Shown here: positions 45,255 to 54,900 of the stretch, piece after piece | Numbering within the stretch: the first letter of the stretch is position 1 | Layout of the letters: every line of letters starts with the position of its first letter | The notes under the pieces: model-generated | Told to the model about the DNA's origin: nothing | Databases searched by the model: none | The model's input: only the letters and a program-made list of their open reading frames with translations | Position numbers and translations under genes: made by a program | Assembly (NCBI GenBank): GCA_039105265.1 | Contig: JAPFFF010000002.1 | Location: forward strand, 992,001-1,056,000 | Direction of reading: 5' to 3' | Length of the DNA stretch: 64,000 nt | DNA from: Tritrichomonas musculus | Taxonomy: Eukaryota > Parabasalia > Tritrichomonadida > Tritrichomonadidae

Positions 45255-46121
45255 TTATTCGAAATAGTACTTATTAGCAGAAATATTCATTACGAATTTT
45301 TCATGTGGTTCTTTATGTTGTAGGTATTCAGCTACTGTCTGCTTAGTATTTAATGAGTTATTTGTTTGTTGCAACAAGCTAGTAAAATCTTCCTCACTAT
45401 ATCCTGTATAACATATGATATCTGTTGCTAACCTTTTAGCATTCATATGAACAAATCGAATAGTTTGGATAGCCATGATACATGTTAAATTATAGTGTCT
45501 TGTCTTGGTTAACAACTTGATAAATTCACTATTACCATTCTTTAATAAATCACTACCTGCACAATCATCTAGTATCAATAATGTGTTATATGGATATGAT
45601 GATGTTTCATACTTGACTAACTTATTGGCTATATATATTATTTTATCATTGAGCTCATTTAAATGATGCTTCTCAATGAGCCTCCTCATTTCGTCATTGG
45701 TCTCTTTCATTCGAGATAATACATATTTGACAATAGCATAATACTTTATCTTTCTTCGAAGATGTCTTTTAAGATAACTCATTAATTCTCTTTCCTTTAC
45801 ATAATCGATTCTTGATCGTATCTGTTTATTAAGTGTTTCAGCTGTTTTATCCATTTTACCAGAGCTTGAGCAAAATATTATCTTTTGGTAGTATGGATGT
45901 TTAAACAACCTCTCTGTTATCATAATATGTCTCCATATCCAAAAACTTTTACCAGCACCTGGTTTACCAATTAAAAAGTATATACCATTTGTGCTAAAAG
46001 GATAATCAGGTGATAATGGTTTAATCAAAGCACCATCTATCTCTTTCATGTTCTTCCGTAAGGTCTCTTTAATCAATGTTTCTACTTTATTTATTAGTTC
46101 TGCACTTGGGGGTTCATCCAT
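45255..46121 (-). CDS. ATP: A32/FtsK-like DNA-packaging ATPase (element C)
   Basis: A 288-residue P-loop ATPase. Walker A LIGKPGAGKS lies at residues 50-59; Walker B LLILDDCAGS at 181-190; the LTCIMAIQT strand supplies the conserved Gln of the packaging clade. It differs strongly from the two GKQSxGKT enzymes of A and B, confirming a separate lineage. Expected to pump DNA into preformed capsids. Its gene is ten bases from the integrase gene in the same direction. Confidence 0.9.
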   Translation of the reverse strand: MDEPPSAELINKVETLIKETLRKNMKEIDGALIKPLSPDYPFSTNGIYFLIGKPGAGKSFWIWRHIMITERLFKHPYYQKIIFCSSSGKMDKTAETLNKQIRSRIDYVKERELMSYLKRHLRRKIKYYAIVKYVLSRMKETNDEMRRLIEKHHLNELNDKIIYIANKLVKYETSSYPYNTLLILDDCAGSDLLKNGNSEFIKLLTKTRHYNLTCIMAIQTIRFVHMNAKRLATDIICYTGYSEEDFTSLLQQTNNSLNTKQTVAEYLQHKEPHEKFVMNISANKYYFE

Positions 46122-46131
46122 TTACAAATTT

Positions 46132-47286
46132 TTAAATGTATTTCATAATTTTATCTGGTATTGGTTTGCCCTCAACCTTTTGACCTGCTTTAATTTGTCG
46201 TTCATAATTTTTCTTTTGTTCCAACCAATATTGTCTTTCTGCTGTACCAAGTACTAATGGATTACCTCTCCTTACATCTCTAATAGTTTGTCTAGCAAAG
46301 GCATCATCACCTTCGACTCCTTCCCATTTTAAATCATACTTACCAGTATCTTCATCAAAGTTATATATTTTTTCAATAATACCTTCTTTACCTTCATTTA
46401 GTCTTTCAGCTACTTTAATCCTTTTGTCTCTTGTCCTTAACAACCTATATCCAGGGAATGAACTAGTTGAACCATCTTTGGACTTGACCACAAACTGGTT
46501 ACCTTTTTGTGAGTCAACTATATAAGACTCATTGGACAAATTACTTCTTCTTTTACCAAATGGTTCTTTTTCGAGTACTAACCTGACCTTCTCACCTGGA
46601 TTAAAATGGTATGGATTAATGCGTGCATTCTTTTGTATGTACTTTATTTCATCCTCTGGAGTAATATCATTAGGTGCTTTATTATCTAAAGACCTATGAG
46701 GAGAGTTGTTATATATGTTGACCAAATCATGCATCTCCTTTGGTTGAATAAACCTATTTTCACCAATAGCATCTCTTATGGTTCTCATAAACCTATTAAT
46801 AATGCCAAGTACATTATGGTTATTCTCAGTTGTTGTTCGGTATTTTATGTTCTTCTCTCTCATGAAGTCTAAGACTGTTGATGATAAATATGCTGCATCC
46901 TCATCACTTGTTATCGAATATACATGAGGTACATCATTAACAAATTTATGAAGTGCTGTTAATACTTCTCTTGCTCCTTTACCATTCATAGGATATGCAT
47001 ATGCTTTTCTGGTGTTGATATTGATGAACATTAGATAATTCAACCCACCTGCCTCTTTATTATTAATGAAGGTATCCATTTGATAACCATGAGGATGTTT
47101 GGATACAATAGGTATAAATTGTGCTTTAGGTACTCTCTTATCATGTACTACTCTTTCATCAAAGTATTTCTTTGCTTCTTCTTCATTTAGATTCTCTTGT
47201 TTTGCCATGCTAAGGTATTTGTCCAAGGTCTTCCATTTAGCTTTGTTGTATAATTTTTCATATGGGCTTGGTTCTTCTTTACTCAT
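46132..47286 (-). CDS. INT: Retroviral-type integrase with chromodomain (element C)
   Basis: A 384-residue Polinton integrase. The catalytic core shows a first acidic strand at YQMDTFINN, a second at YSITSDEDAAYL, and the NVLGIINRFMRTIRD helix. An SH3-like DNA-binding region follows (FNPGEKVRLVLEKEPFGKRR), then a chromodomain-like IIEKIYNFDEDTGKYDLKWEG that could target particular chromatin. It would join element ends to target DNA and make the five-base duplication seen at the borders. Gene spacing to neighbours is 6-10 bases. Confidence 0.88.
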   Translation of the reverse strand: MSKEEPSPYEKLYNKAKWKTLDKYLSMAKQENLNEEEAKKYFDERVVHDKRVPKAQFIPIVSKHPHGYQMDTFINNKEAGGLNYLMFININTRKAYAYPMNGKGAREVLTALHKFVNDVPHVYSITSDEDAAYLSSTVLDFMREKNIKYRTTTENNHNVLGIINRFMRTIRDAIGENRFIQPKEMHDLVNIYNNSPHRSLDNKAPNDITPEDEIKYIQKNARINPYHFNPGEKVRLVLEKEPFGKRRSNLSNESYIVDSQKGNQFVVKSKDGSTSSFPGYRLLRTRDKRIKVAERLNEGKEGIIEKIYNFDEDTGKYDLKWEGVEGDDAFARQTIRDVRRGNPLVLGTAERQYWLEQKKNYERQIKAGQKVEGKPIPDKIMKYI

Positions 47287-47292
47287 TTATTT

Positions 47293-48297
47293 TTAAATAA
47301 ACATCTTATCGTATTGAAGGAATTGCATTTCGATAACAAATGAATCTTTAGGAGGTAGTTTGGTTGGACAATTATAATGTGCATCACTATAGAAGTCTAT
47401 CCAAAACCTTTGGTCCATTGAGTTTAACTTGAAGTACTTAATAGGACTATATTCAACATCACTATCTCCAATATAGTTATGCAATGCTTGTTCACCAATA
47501 GATGAATATATTTTACATGGATGTCTGTCCCATACATTATCAAATACCAACCTCTTACTTAAAGTTGAATACTTCTTAGGGTTATTTTGATAAGCTCCTG
47601 TGCCTATATTAAACACATCTGCAAAGTCCTCATTCCAATCACCAATTTGGAAAAAATTGATAAATTGGCTTGAATCTTCCTCTATATTATCATTATTTTT
47701 AGTATATATAATTTCATGAAAACCATCTTTATCATAATATCCATCTGTTTGTATATCTCGATATGCAATTAATGAATCATTTTGGGAAAATGCATGTCCA
47801 TATTCTCCATGCATAGCTATCCAAGATTTCATCGCGGCGTTAACAGCATCAAAGAACCCTCTTAAGTCCCCTTCCTCTGACACCCAATCAATAACATCAA
47901 AATTTGCTATCCATTTCCAAGTAGGCTCTTTTTCATATTCTACTTTGAGTTGGTCCTGGTAGAATTTATCAACTAGTTCTTGAGTTAAAATAGGGTCGTT
48001 TATATTTCCTCCATGTAAAACAAAGTAGGATTTTTGTACTTTAAATATAGTCACATTAAATTCTAATTTGCGTCTTCTCTTAATGATATGCGCTGAACGA
48101 ACACCAACAATAGATTCCCCTTTGTTTGCAGTTGACCATTCTGGTGGGAAATTAAACCAATACCTATTAAACTTAGCTTTATCATGTTGAGCATCCTCAA
48201 GGAAGTAGGCTGTTTCGATTGGAAGAGGTGTATTACCATCATTAACTATATTATCTCGATTAGGATATAAAGTGTTAACACTTGGTGGTAATTCCAT
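47293..48297 (-). CDS. Candidate minor capsid protein, 334 aa
   Basis: A 334-residue beta-rich protein with no enzyme motif. The N-terminal FNRYWFNFPPEWS and IVGVRSAHIIKRRRKLEFNV give a strand pattern, and the ending YFKLNSMDQRFWIDFYSDA then FVIEMQFLQY resembles the last strands of single-jelly-roll minor capsid proteins. It is flanked by integrase and protease genes in a co-directional run, a position where Polintons often keep a minor capsid gene. The 246-residue product at 33800 is a rival or second minor capsid. Assignment rests on pattern and position. Confidence 0.45.
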   Translation of the reverse strand: MELPPSVNTLYPNRDNIVNDGNTPLPIETAYFLEDAQHDKAKFNRYWFNFPPEWSTANKGESIVGVRSAHIIKRRRKLEFNVTIFKVQKSYFVLHGGNINDPILTQELVDKFYQDQLKVEYEKEPTWKWIANFDVIDWVSEEGDLRGFFDAVNAAMKSWIAMHGEYGHAFSQNDSLIAYRDIQTDGYYDKDGFHEIIYTKNNDNIEEDSSQFINFFQIGDWNEDFADVFNIGTGAYQNNPKKYSTLSKRLVFDNVWDRHPCKIYSSIGEQALHNYIGDSDVEYSPIKYFKLNSMDQRFWIDFYSDAHYNCPTKLPPKDSFVIEMQFLQYDKMFI

Positions 48298-48321
48298 TTC
48301 GAGTTGAATAAAAAGTCTTTA

Positions 48322-49902
48322 TTAATATACAACACCTGTTTCTAATTCATTGTTTTGAAGTTCTCGAAGTATTCTCTTTCTAATATCTGGTATATTGCGT
48401 TGTTTAAACTTACCATTTCCTTCATGCAAAAAGGTACGACAAGATTCCATTAGAAACACTCCACAATCCTTGTTATTCCTTTGACTAGGTACATCATAAT
48501 ATTTTGCTTTTAACTTACCTGTTCCTGAAATATTGATCCACTTATTAAGTGTCTTTACCTCTGGTGCCATTGACTTATTCTCAGAGTCATAGCATTCGAT
48601 TATTTTCTTTGGATATCGAACAATACATAAAACCCAATGTTCTCCATCTGAGCAAATGGGGACAAATACTTTATCGAAATGTGTAAATGACTGTTTACCT
48701 GAGATAGGACTTTTCATCAGTTCATGTATTTTTTCCATATCATTAGTCTCATATGCCATAGAAAGGAGGGTATAAAATGCAGTAGGTACAACCAATATTT
48801 TCTTTTTATCAAACTCTGCTTCATTTTGACCAGGTTGTTTATTCAATCTCTTTCCTTTGTTATATAGAAGTTTCAAGTAGTCATCAATAACATCTTCTTC
48901 TATATTTTCATCATTGACTAAACTCCTCCAATCATGAATTTTATGACGTCTTTGGTCTACTGTAAACTCTCCTGTCTTCTGTGGTGTCATACGGGGTTCT
49001 CTTGGAGGAGGACTAGTACCTCGAGAGGTATGTGATGATGGAAACTGTGGAGGTGGTGATGAAGGAGGAGGAGGTGGTGGAGGTGGTGGAGGTGAAGGTG
49101 AACGAGAAGGAGGAGGAGGTGGAGGTGAAGGTGAACGAGGTCGTTTTGATTTTTTCTTATGTTGTTTTGATTTTTTCTTAGGTCTATCATCCTCGTCTAA
49201 ATTTGTACTACTTTGAAGTAAAAGTTGAATTCTGTTTTGATTTTGATCCCTTGTTGGTGGCTCAACATTTGTGGGTCGGTTCCTACCGATTTTCCTAAGG
49301 TTAAGATGATAATCATTTCGATTTAAAGTTGGAGGTCTGGGTAATGGAGCCAATTCTGGTATATCATCTGTTTGAATACCTCTAGTTTTATATTCTTTCT
49401 TATCACTTTTCAATGTTCTTTCTTTCATCTGCTCTCTCAGTTCTCTAGCTGCTTGTTTTTCCTCCTCAGTCTTCATTCGAGATATCCTTATGTTGATAAT
49501 ATCATAATGTAATTTTATCTCTGTTAATATACCTTGATCTGATTCTTGGAGAGAATATTGATATGGCTTTAATACTGTTATGTAATGCCCATGTTCATCT
49601 TTATCATCTTGATTTTTCTTAATAGCAAACACACAACCTGTAAATTTTGCTCTTGGTTTCTCTCTCTTGAGTCTATTAGCAAATTCAAGTACGTCTTTAA
49701 AAGCTATACTAGTATTTAAATATGTCTCATATAATTTTTGTAGATTTATTTGATTATTAGAGAACTTCCATATAGTTTGACCCAAACCTCTTGTTAATCT
49801 TGCAACATCTCTATCAACTAGTTTAGGTCGAAATTTAATAGTACCTTGTAGTAGTTGTATTTTATTGTTAGGTTTAGTTTGTGTACCTACATCACTTGTC
49901 AT
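48322..49902 (-). CDS. PRO: Adenain/Ulp1-type cysteine protease with disordered N-terminal half
   Basis: A 526-residue protein. The C-terminal about 170 residues carry the C48-type triad setting: CSDGEHWVLC (His), YDSEN (Asp/Glu region), and QRNNKDCGVFLME (Gln of the oxyanion hole and catalytic Cys). Adenain-like enzymes mature capsid proteins in adenoviruses and Polintons. The N-terminal 300 residues are unusual: two LC8-like motifs (DVGTQTKP near residue 5 and TRGIQTDD near 172), a Lys/Arg-rich stretch and a long Pro/Ser run (near 255-300). The ATG at 49902 is preceded by an A/T leader. A typical enzyme of this class is about 200 residues, so the extension is notable. Confidence 0.85.
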   Translation of the reverse strand: MTSDVGTQTKPNNKIQLLQGTIKFRPKLVDRDVARLTRGLGQTIWKFSNNQINLQKLYETYLNTSIAFKDVLEFANRLKREKPRAKFTGCVFAIKKNQDDKDEHGHYITVLKPYQYSLQESDQGILTEIKLHYDIINIRISRMKTEEEKQAARELREQMKERTLKSDKKEYKTRGIQTDDIPELAPLPRPPTLNRNDYHLNLRKIGRNRPTNVEPPTRDQNQNRIQLLLQSSTNLDEDDRPKKKSKQHKKKSKRPRSPSPPPPPPSRSPSPPPPPPPPPPSSPPPQFPSSHTSRGTSPPPREPRMTPQKTGEFTVDQRRHKIHDWRSLVNDENIEEDVIDDYLKLLYNKGKRLNKQPGQNEAEFDKKKILVVPTAFYTLLSMAYETNDMEKIHELMKSPISGKQSFTHFDKVFVPICSDGEHWVLCIVRYPKKIIECYDSENKSMAPEVKTLNKWINISGTGKLKAKYYDVPSQRNNKDCGVFLMESCRTFLHEGNGKFKQRNIPDIRKRILRELQNNELETGVVY

Positions 49903-49970
49903 TTAAAAATCAAATAAAAGAAAGAAGAAGAAGATGTTGTTTATTTCATTTTTTTTTTATTTCTGTATAA

Positions 49971-50234
49971 ATGGCTTATTTCATGACCATAAAAGAGCGT
50001 ATATATATCCTCTATAAAATAGTATCTTACCTCTATGATTATAGATGTGAGACTAATGAGGGAGTATGTAATATTTTAATTAATAAGATAAAAGAGTTAG
50101 CTGCTGAGTATTTCGAACCTGAATTTCTTGGTGTAATGATGAAAGATGGTGATTTGGAATTTATCGACCAAATAGAACATTTTGCCTTTGAGTTCTTAGA
50201 GTACCAAATATCTAATCTGCCCTCGCATTTATAA
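49971..50234 (+). CDS. Small helical protein, 87 aa
   Basis: An 87-residue, largely helical, acidic protein (MTIKERIYILYKIVSYLYDYR at the start; FIDQIEHFAFEFLEYQ at the end). A T10 run lies close before the ATG, and the gene is divergent from the protease gene. Its tail overlaps the HNH endonuclease gene by 23 bases on the other strand. No family recognised. Confidence 0.5.
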   Translation: MAYFMTIKERIYILYKIVSYLYDYRCETNEGVCNILINKIKELAAEYFEPEFLGVMMKDGDLEFIDQIEHFAFEFLEYQISNLPSHL

Positions 50235-50547
50235 TTTTGGGCATATCCCTGTTATAGTTACTATCAGTTGGGGTTATCCATCTTAAGTTGCTTAGATGGT
50301 AGTCAGCCCTATTCCTATTGATATGGTCTACCTCTATTTTATGTTGTGGGTCATCATTAGGTATGAACTGTCTTGCTATAAGTACATGTTTCAAGTAGTA
50401 GTTGCCATTTAGACATACTCGTATATACCCCTTTATATGTTTTGCATCTTTGCATATAAAATGATTACTCTTACGTCTTATAGTAAAGGGGTACCTATTC
50501 AGTATCTCATAGTCGTTAGTAAAGCCTTTGAGTGGCACAAATGACAT
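50212..50547 (-). CDS. HNH endonuclease of the HNH_3/NUMOD4 homing type
   Basis: A 111-residue protein whose second half is a classic phage-style HNH endonuclease: LNGNYYLKHVLIARQF, then VDHINRNRADYHLSNLRW with the catalytic His-Asn setting. The N-terminal YEILNRYPFTIRRKS resembles the NUMOD4 target-recognition segment. Such enzymes usually spread their own gene by cutting unoccupied DNA, or nick DNA for host-virus competition. It lies 370 bases from the right terminal repeat, between two plus-strand genes whose ends it overlaps, as if it had slotted into a compact region. Confidence 0.85.
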   Translation of the reverse strand: MSFVPLKGFTNDYEILNRYPFTIRRKSNHFICKDAKHIKGYIRVCLNGNYYLKHVLIARQFIPNDDPQHKIEVDHINRNRADYHLSNLRWITPTDSNYNRDMPKIINARAD

Positions 50548-50588
50548 TTACTCACTTTTTAAATGATTCATTTCATTTTTATTTTCGT

Positions 50589-50891
50589 ATGAACAAGTGG
50601 GGGAAAATCATTGTTGATAGAATTGATAATAATGAACCTCGTCATTATCCTCTTGATGACAAAGAAAGAAACATTACCAAGTTCCCAAAGAAAAAAAAGC
50701 GATTGGGCTTGTATAAAAACTATAAGGAACATCAAGAAGAAGAAGAAGAAGAAATGTTTATAGTGACAGAGTGTCATTTTATTCCCTATGAATATAAAGA
50801 GATAGGTGTTCAAACTGAAGACCTTTGGGATGTAGGTGTTCAAACTAATGCTGAACTACCTCATATAGAAGAACTACTTAGTAAAATCTAA
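50589..50891 (+). CDS. Small protein with tandem GVQT motifs, 100 aa
   Basis: About 100 residues from ATG 50589 (MNKWGKI); an upstream ATG at 50541 would overlap the start of the HNH gene. A basic block (KFPKKKKRLG) and a run of Glu are followed by EIGVQTEDLWDVGVQTNAE, two LC8-ligand-like motifs 11 residues apart. The same motif type appears in two other products of this element. It is the last gene before the right terminal repeat. No family recognised. Confidence 0.5.
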   Translation: MNKWGKIIVDRIDNNEPRHYPLDDKERNITKFPKKKKRLGLYKNYKEHQEEEEEEMFIVTECHFIPYEYKEIGVQTEDLWDVGVQTNAELPHIEELLSKI

Positions 50892-50917
50892 CTTCTTTTA
50901 TTTTAATTTTTGTTGTA

Positions 50918-51154
50918 GTAGGTACGAGATTCTCGGGGCAGGTACCTGTGCCGTTTCATAGATGGGCGGTTGTGGGGTGGGGTACCTGTGCCGTTTCATT
51001 GATGGGGAGCAGTAGTGAGAACAAGAATATTTTTTTCTTTTCTTTTCTTTTTTTCTTTTTCTTTTCTTTTCTTTTTTTTCTTTTTCTTTTATGACGAGTT
51101 CGTGTTGACGCGTGGGGTGCCAGCCCCAGCGGAAACCGACTCGTATATACTACT
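50918..51154 (-). repeat. Right terminal inverted repeat of element C, 237 bp
   Basis: Reverse complement of 25661-25897 with a single difference. It ends GTATATACTACT. The polypyrimidine tract gives rise to a spurious Phe/Leu/Ser open frame that should not be annotated as a gene. Confidence 0.95.
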
Positions 51155-51159
51155 CGTAA
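51155..51159. repeat. Right target-site duplication of element C (CGTAA)
   Basis: Matches the five bases that precede the left terminal repeat at 25656-25660. Element B sequence resumes here. Confidence 0.85.
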
Positions 51160-51206
51160 AGATATTATTTCTTTCATTAGTTTATAAAAATAATACCCAA
51201 AAAGTC

Positions 51207-51506
51207 ATGACATATAAAGAATTTAGAGAGTTATTCCCTGAGTGTGAATGGTTAACTATTCCTAGACGTTCTTTTGGTGGTCTAACGTCTGGATCACAAA
51301 TACGATTAATGAAAGCTTATATTAAAGCTGATAGAATAAATTATAAAACAACATTTTATCATGAATGTGTAGTAAAAGAATGTGAAAATCAAAATAAACT
51401 TAAAGAATTCATTAAAAATAGGTCTGAGGCTAAAGTTGAAATCGTCAACGAATTAGCTAGTAAATGTAACATAAACGAAGATGAAATAGACCCAGACGAA
51501 TTCTAA
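51207..51506 (+). CDS. Small unknown protein just right of the element C insertion, 99 aa
   Basis: A 99-residue protein from ATG 51207 in element B DNA. A longer frame exists upstream but reads through the terminal repeat of C and is rejected. The product is mixed, with YKEFRELFPECEW, WLTIPRRSFGGLTSG, two Cys in HECVVKEC and an acidic end (INEDEIDPDEF). It lies between the insertion site and the small beta protein, the slot that holds the caspase-like gene in element A; the two show no similarity. No family recognised. Confidence 0.45.
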   Translation: MTYKEFRELFPECEWLTIPRRSFGGLTSGSQIRLMKAYIKADRINYKTTFYHECVVKECENQNKLKEFIKNRSEAKVEIVNELASKCNINEDEIDPDEF

Positions 51507-51571
51507 AAGAATTCTGCAGCCAAAGGCTACATGTTTTAAATTCATATATTTTTATTTTTATCAAATCATAA

Positions 51572-51913
51572 ATGCATAAAACAACCAAAACTTATTTTAT
51601 CACTCGTGACTATGAAAATAAATTTCCTCCTGAGTTCGTTAATTCTCGCAATGATAGATATATTTCATTTCAATATTGCCGTGCTACATGTGATGGATAT
51701 TTAGATGGCGAAACCGAACTGCACGCGTCATTTGTCCCTCGTGATGAATACTGTGATTCTCTCGTTTGGTATGCTAATTTAACGCCTCCAGACGACAACA
51801 GAAAATATAAATATACATTAAACCATGATAGATTTAAAGTGTGGTTTACTGATGCAAAAGGTAATGAAATAATACCTGATAACTTCACATTATTCCTTAA
51901 ATTTGAATATTAA
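51572..51913 (+). CDS. Small beta-rich virion-type protein (element B), homologue of 5016-5510
   Basis: A 113-residue protein with clear similarity to the 164-residue product of element A over most of its length (ISFQYCRAT, ASFVPRDEYCDSLVWYANL, PPDDNRKYK, VWFTDAKG). It precedes the long fibre gene in both elements and in the same direction, pointing to a fibre-linked function. The start at 51572 follows a TCATAA leader with T5 runs. Confidence 0.65.
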   Translation: MHKTTKTYFITRDYENKFPPEFVNSRNDRYISFQYCRATCDGYLDGETELHASFVPRDEYCDSLVWYANLTPPDDNRKYKYTLNHDRFKVWFTDAKGNEIIPDNFTLFLKFEY

Positions 51914-51946
51914 AAATATTTATTTTTATAATTAATAAATCAATAA

Positions 51947-54900
51947 ATGACTGCAATAATTACTAAACAAAATGCAAAAGATGGAGCATTCACTGGTGGT
52001 GGAGGTGGTATGCCCGATAAAGACTCAGAATTTAAAAACATTCATGTTCATGGTGATGCCACTATTGATGGAGACATAATAATGACTTCAACAAATCCTC
52101 AAAGTTTAACATTAAGGCTTGCTGATATTGACGCCTCAGTTTCTTCATACAATCAACAAACCATGAAATTTACGGATGAATTAAACAATCATGAATCAAG
52201 AATTAAAACATTAGAAGATAAACAAGATGGTGATGATGGTGACTTTTCATTTGAAGATGGTATATATGATTTCATCATTACTTCAGATAAATTAACGGAA
52301 AATTTAGATCAACCAGATTTAAATTCGTTATCAATCAAAACTGAATTTGGTGAATATATCGGTGATGTTTTCGAAATAGAATTACCTGCATATATGAAAT
52401 TACCAAAAGCAATTATAACTAAAACTTCTAAAGAAAACATGTTTAAAAATCCTATTGTTAACATTTCAAATGGAAATTATGAGTTAGTTTATCAAGAAGA
52501 TGACGTTGGAGCAAAAATATATATGTCAAATAAAAAAGGTGATACACCATTAAATTTATATACATCTGGATTTATGAAAATAAATTATATCGCAAATCAA
52601 AAAACAAATGTTAGTTGTGACAAAGCTAATGATTCAAATAAATTAATAAATCTTAAGTGTAATACAATAGATGCGGATAATTGCTTTAAATTATATCGTT
52701 CACCATTGCCCGACTTCTATGAAATGAAAGCTTACGGTGTAATAGATGATAAAACAAATCCTTTATATTATGCTGATTGGGGATATATTCCTGGTACTCC
52801 TGAATTTGAAGCATTAATTGAAGGTCAAACTTTTGAGTTTCACGATGAAGCATTCGGTACTGATTACAAAATGACTAAACAAAGTAATGAATGGGTAGGT
52901 ACAAATTATAGTTTCAATATACCCCTGAAATTAACACGTAAAAATCCTGGTTCTCATGAAGTAGCCTTTATATGTATTGCTAAAAATGAAGCCAATAAAA
53001 AAGTATTACACACTTTCGCTGGTTATGATAATCAAGGAAACCCATTTGAGTTATTAGTTAATAAAGGAATGTTAGCACCTAAAGATAACTGTAAAATTCA
53101 AACATATAAAGAAGATAATGATGCATGGAGGGTTTACATTTACCCCGTCAAAGATTTTGCTAATTGTACGTATTCAGCAACTTTAAACATTAATAATAAA
53201 ACTTATGACTTCATTGTTGACTTCGAATATAAGAGTTCAGGATTAAATAACTACAAACTTCAATCCGACAATTATTTTGAATTACTTGAATATCATTATA
53301 CTTCACCATTACAAGTCGGTAATCCTCCATATGGTTTAATATTATACATGCCTAAAGATGATGAATTAATTTATACTATTGCTGATGTAAGTTATGAAAA
53401 AGGAATGAATACATTTGAGTTCTTAGCTAATACAGGATATTATACTGTTTCACCACGACCTGAAGCATGCACAACATTATATACAAACTTTAACATTCAA
53501 ACTTCAGGTGTAGTCATAGGTGAGAACATTGAATCCCACGTTTTCGTTTTAAATTCATTAGGTAACACAGTTGATATTGCGGTTAATCAAATATCAGCTC
53601 TTCAAAATTATTGTGCAAAGTTAGAGAAAGAAATTAACGATATGAAAAATAAAACAAATTGGTTTGATGTAGTTATGGATGTCGTACAAATTAGTAACTT
53701 TTGTTTTAACTTTGGTGGATTAATGAAAGTTGGTGCTGAAGGTATATTTGGTGCATTAAAATTAGCGTTTAGTAAAAATGCTGGATCAACTGTTAAAGAA
53801 GTTGCATATGTTGATGAAATAATTGATGATGGATTAGTATTAGCACCTCATGAAGTAGTTGAAGAAAAACCTTATATTGAAACGGAAATTATAATTCCTG
53901 ATGAAAGATTATGTTTTAAATATTACTGTGAACATATTGAAACTAATTATAAAATTGATGTTTCATTTATGGTTGATGATTTTGGCGAGATGTACCGAAT
54001 TTACGAATATGAGTATAAAGAAAATGGAAGTATTGAATGTTTGAACTCAGATGTTACAGATATTTCAGCTATTAATTGCGAATTAGTTTATGAATTCCCA
54101 TATATATTAATTTATGGAACAATTCAACCATCATTTGTTAAACTCAAATACACCCCAGCAGCTAAAAACGATAAAGAATTATTATTAGGTGAAACATTAA
54201 CTAATAACCAATTATTAACAGCATCAGCAACTAAAAAATTGATTGAAAATCATAAAAATCATTTAAATGAATCATTCACGAATAAATTAAGTGAAACATT
54301 AAATAATTATGCAACTGTTCGATATGTTCAAGATAATTATCCGTCATACACATATTTAAACACAAACTTTAAAAATAACAATCAATTAACAAATATATTA
54401 AATGCTTATGCATTAAAAACAGAATTAGCTGAAGCAATCCCAACAATACCAAATGATTTAGTTAATGAATCTGCACTGAGTACTGCATTGACAACAGCTT
54501 TGGAACCATATGTGAAGACTCAGGACTTGCCAGATATGACCAAGTATGCACTCGCTGAAGATATCCCGGAGATACCCACTGATTTGGTTAATAAATCTGC
54601 GTTGAGTACTACGTTGAACGATTATGCTTTGGCAACAGATATGACCCATGCTATTGAGCAAGTGAAAAGCGAAATTCCAGAAATTATTGAGGGGCAAACA
54701 ACTATTCAATTCAAAATTGAAAATAATACAATTCCTGATTTGGATTACGACACATATCATGAAATGATTGAGCAATATGGGCTGGATATTGTTTCATCAA
54801 ACAATTTCTATACGGCTCATTATGTTCACGTAGATTATTCGTACAATGATGATCAACCCTCTCAGATAATACGTATGGAAGGAAGTGATTCTAGTCTTTG

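Larger units (their letters stand above)
25661..51154. mobile_element. Maverick/Polinton element C, nested in element B, looks whole
   Basis: A 25,494-bp element bounded by 237-bp terminal inverted repeats that begin with AG and differ at one position, and flanked by a CGTAA duplication. It carries PolB, integrase, packaging ATPase, adenain-type protease, major capsid, candidate minor capsid and pVI-like genes, two long fibre proteins and several small unknown genes, all with open frames. The near-identical ends and intact duplication indicate a recent insertion. Its capsid, ATPase and polymerase differ strongly from those of A and B, so it belongs to another lineage, closer to the common Trichomonas type as I know it. 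Confidence 0.93.
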
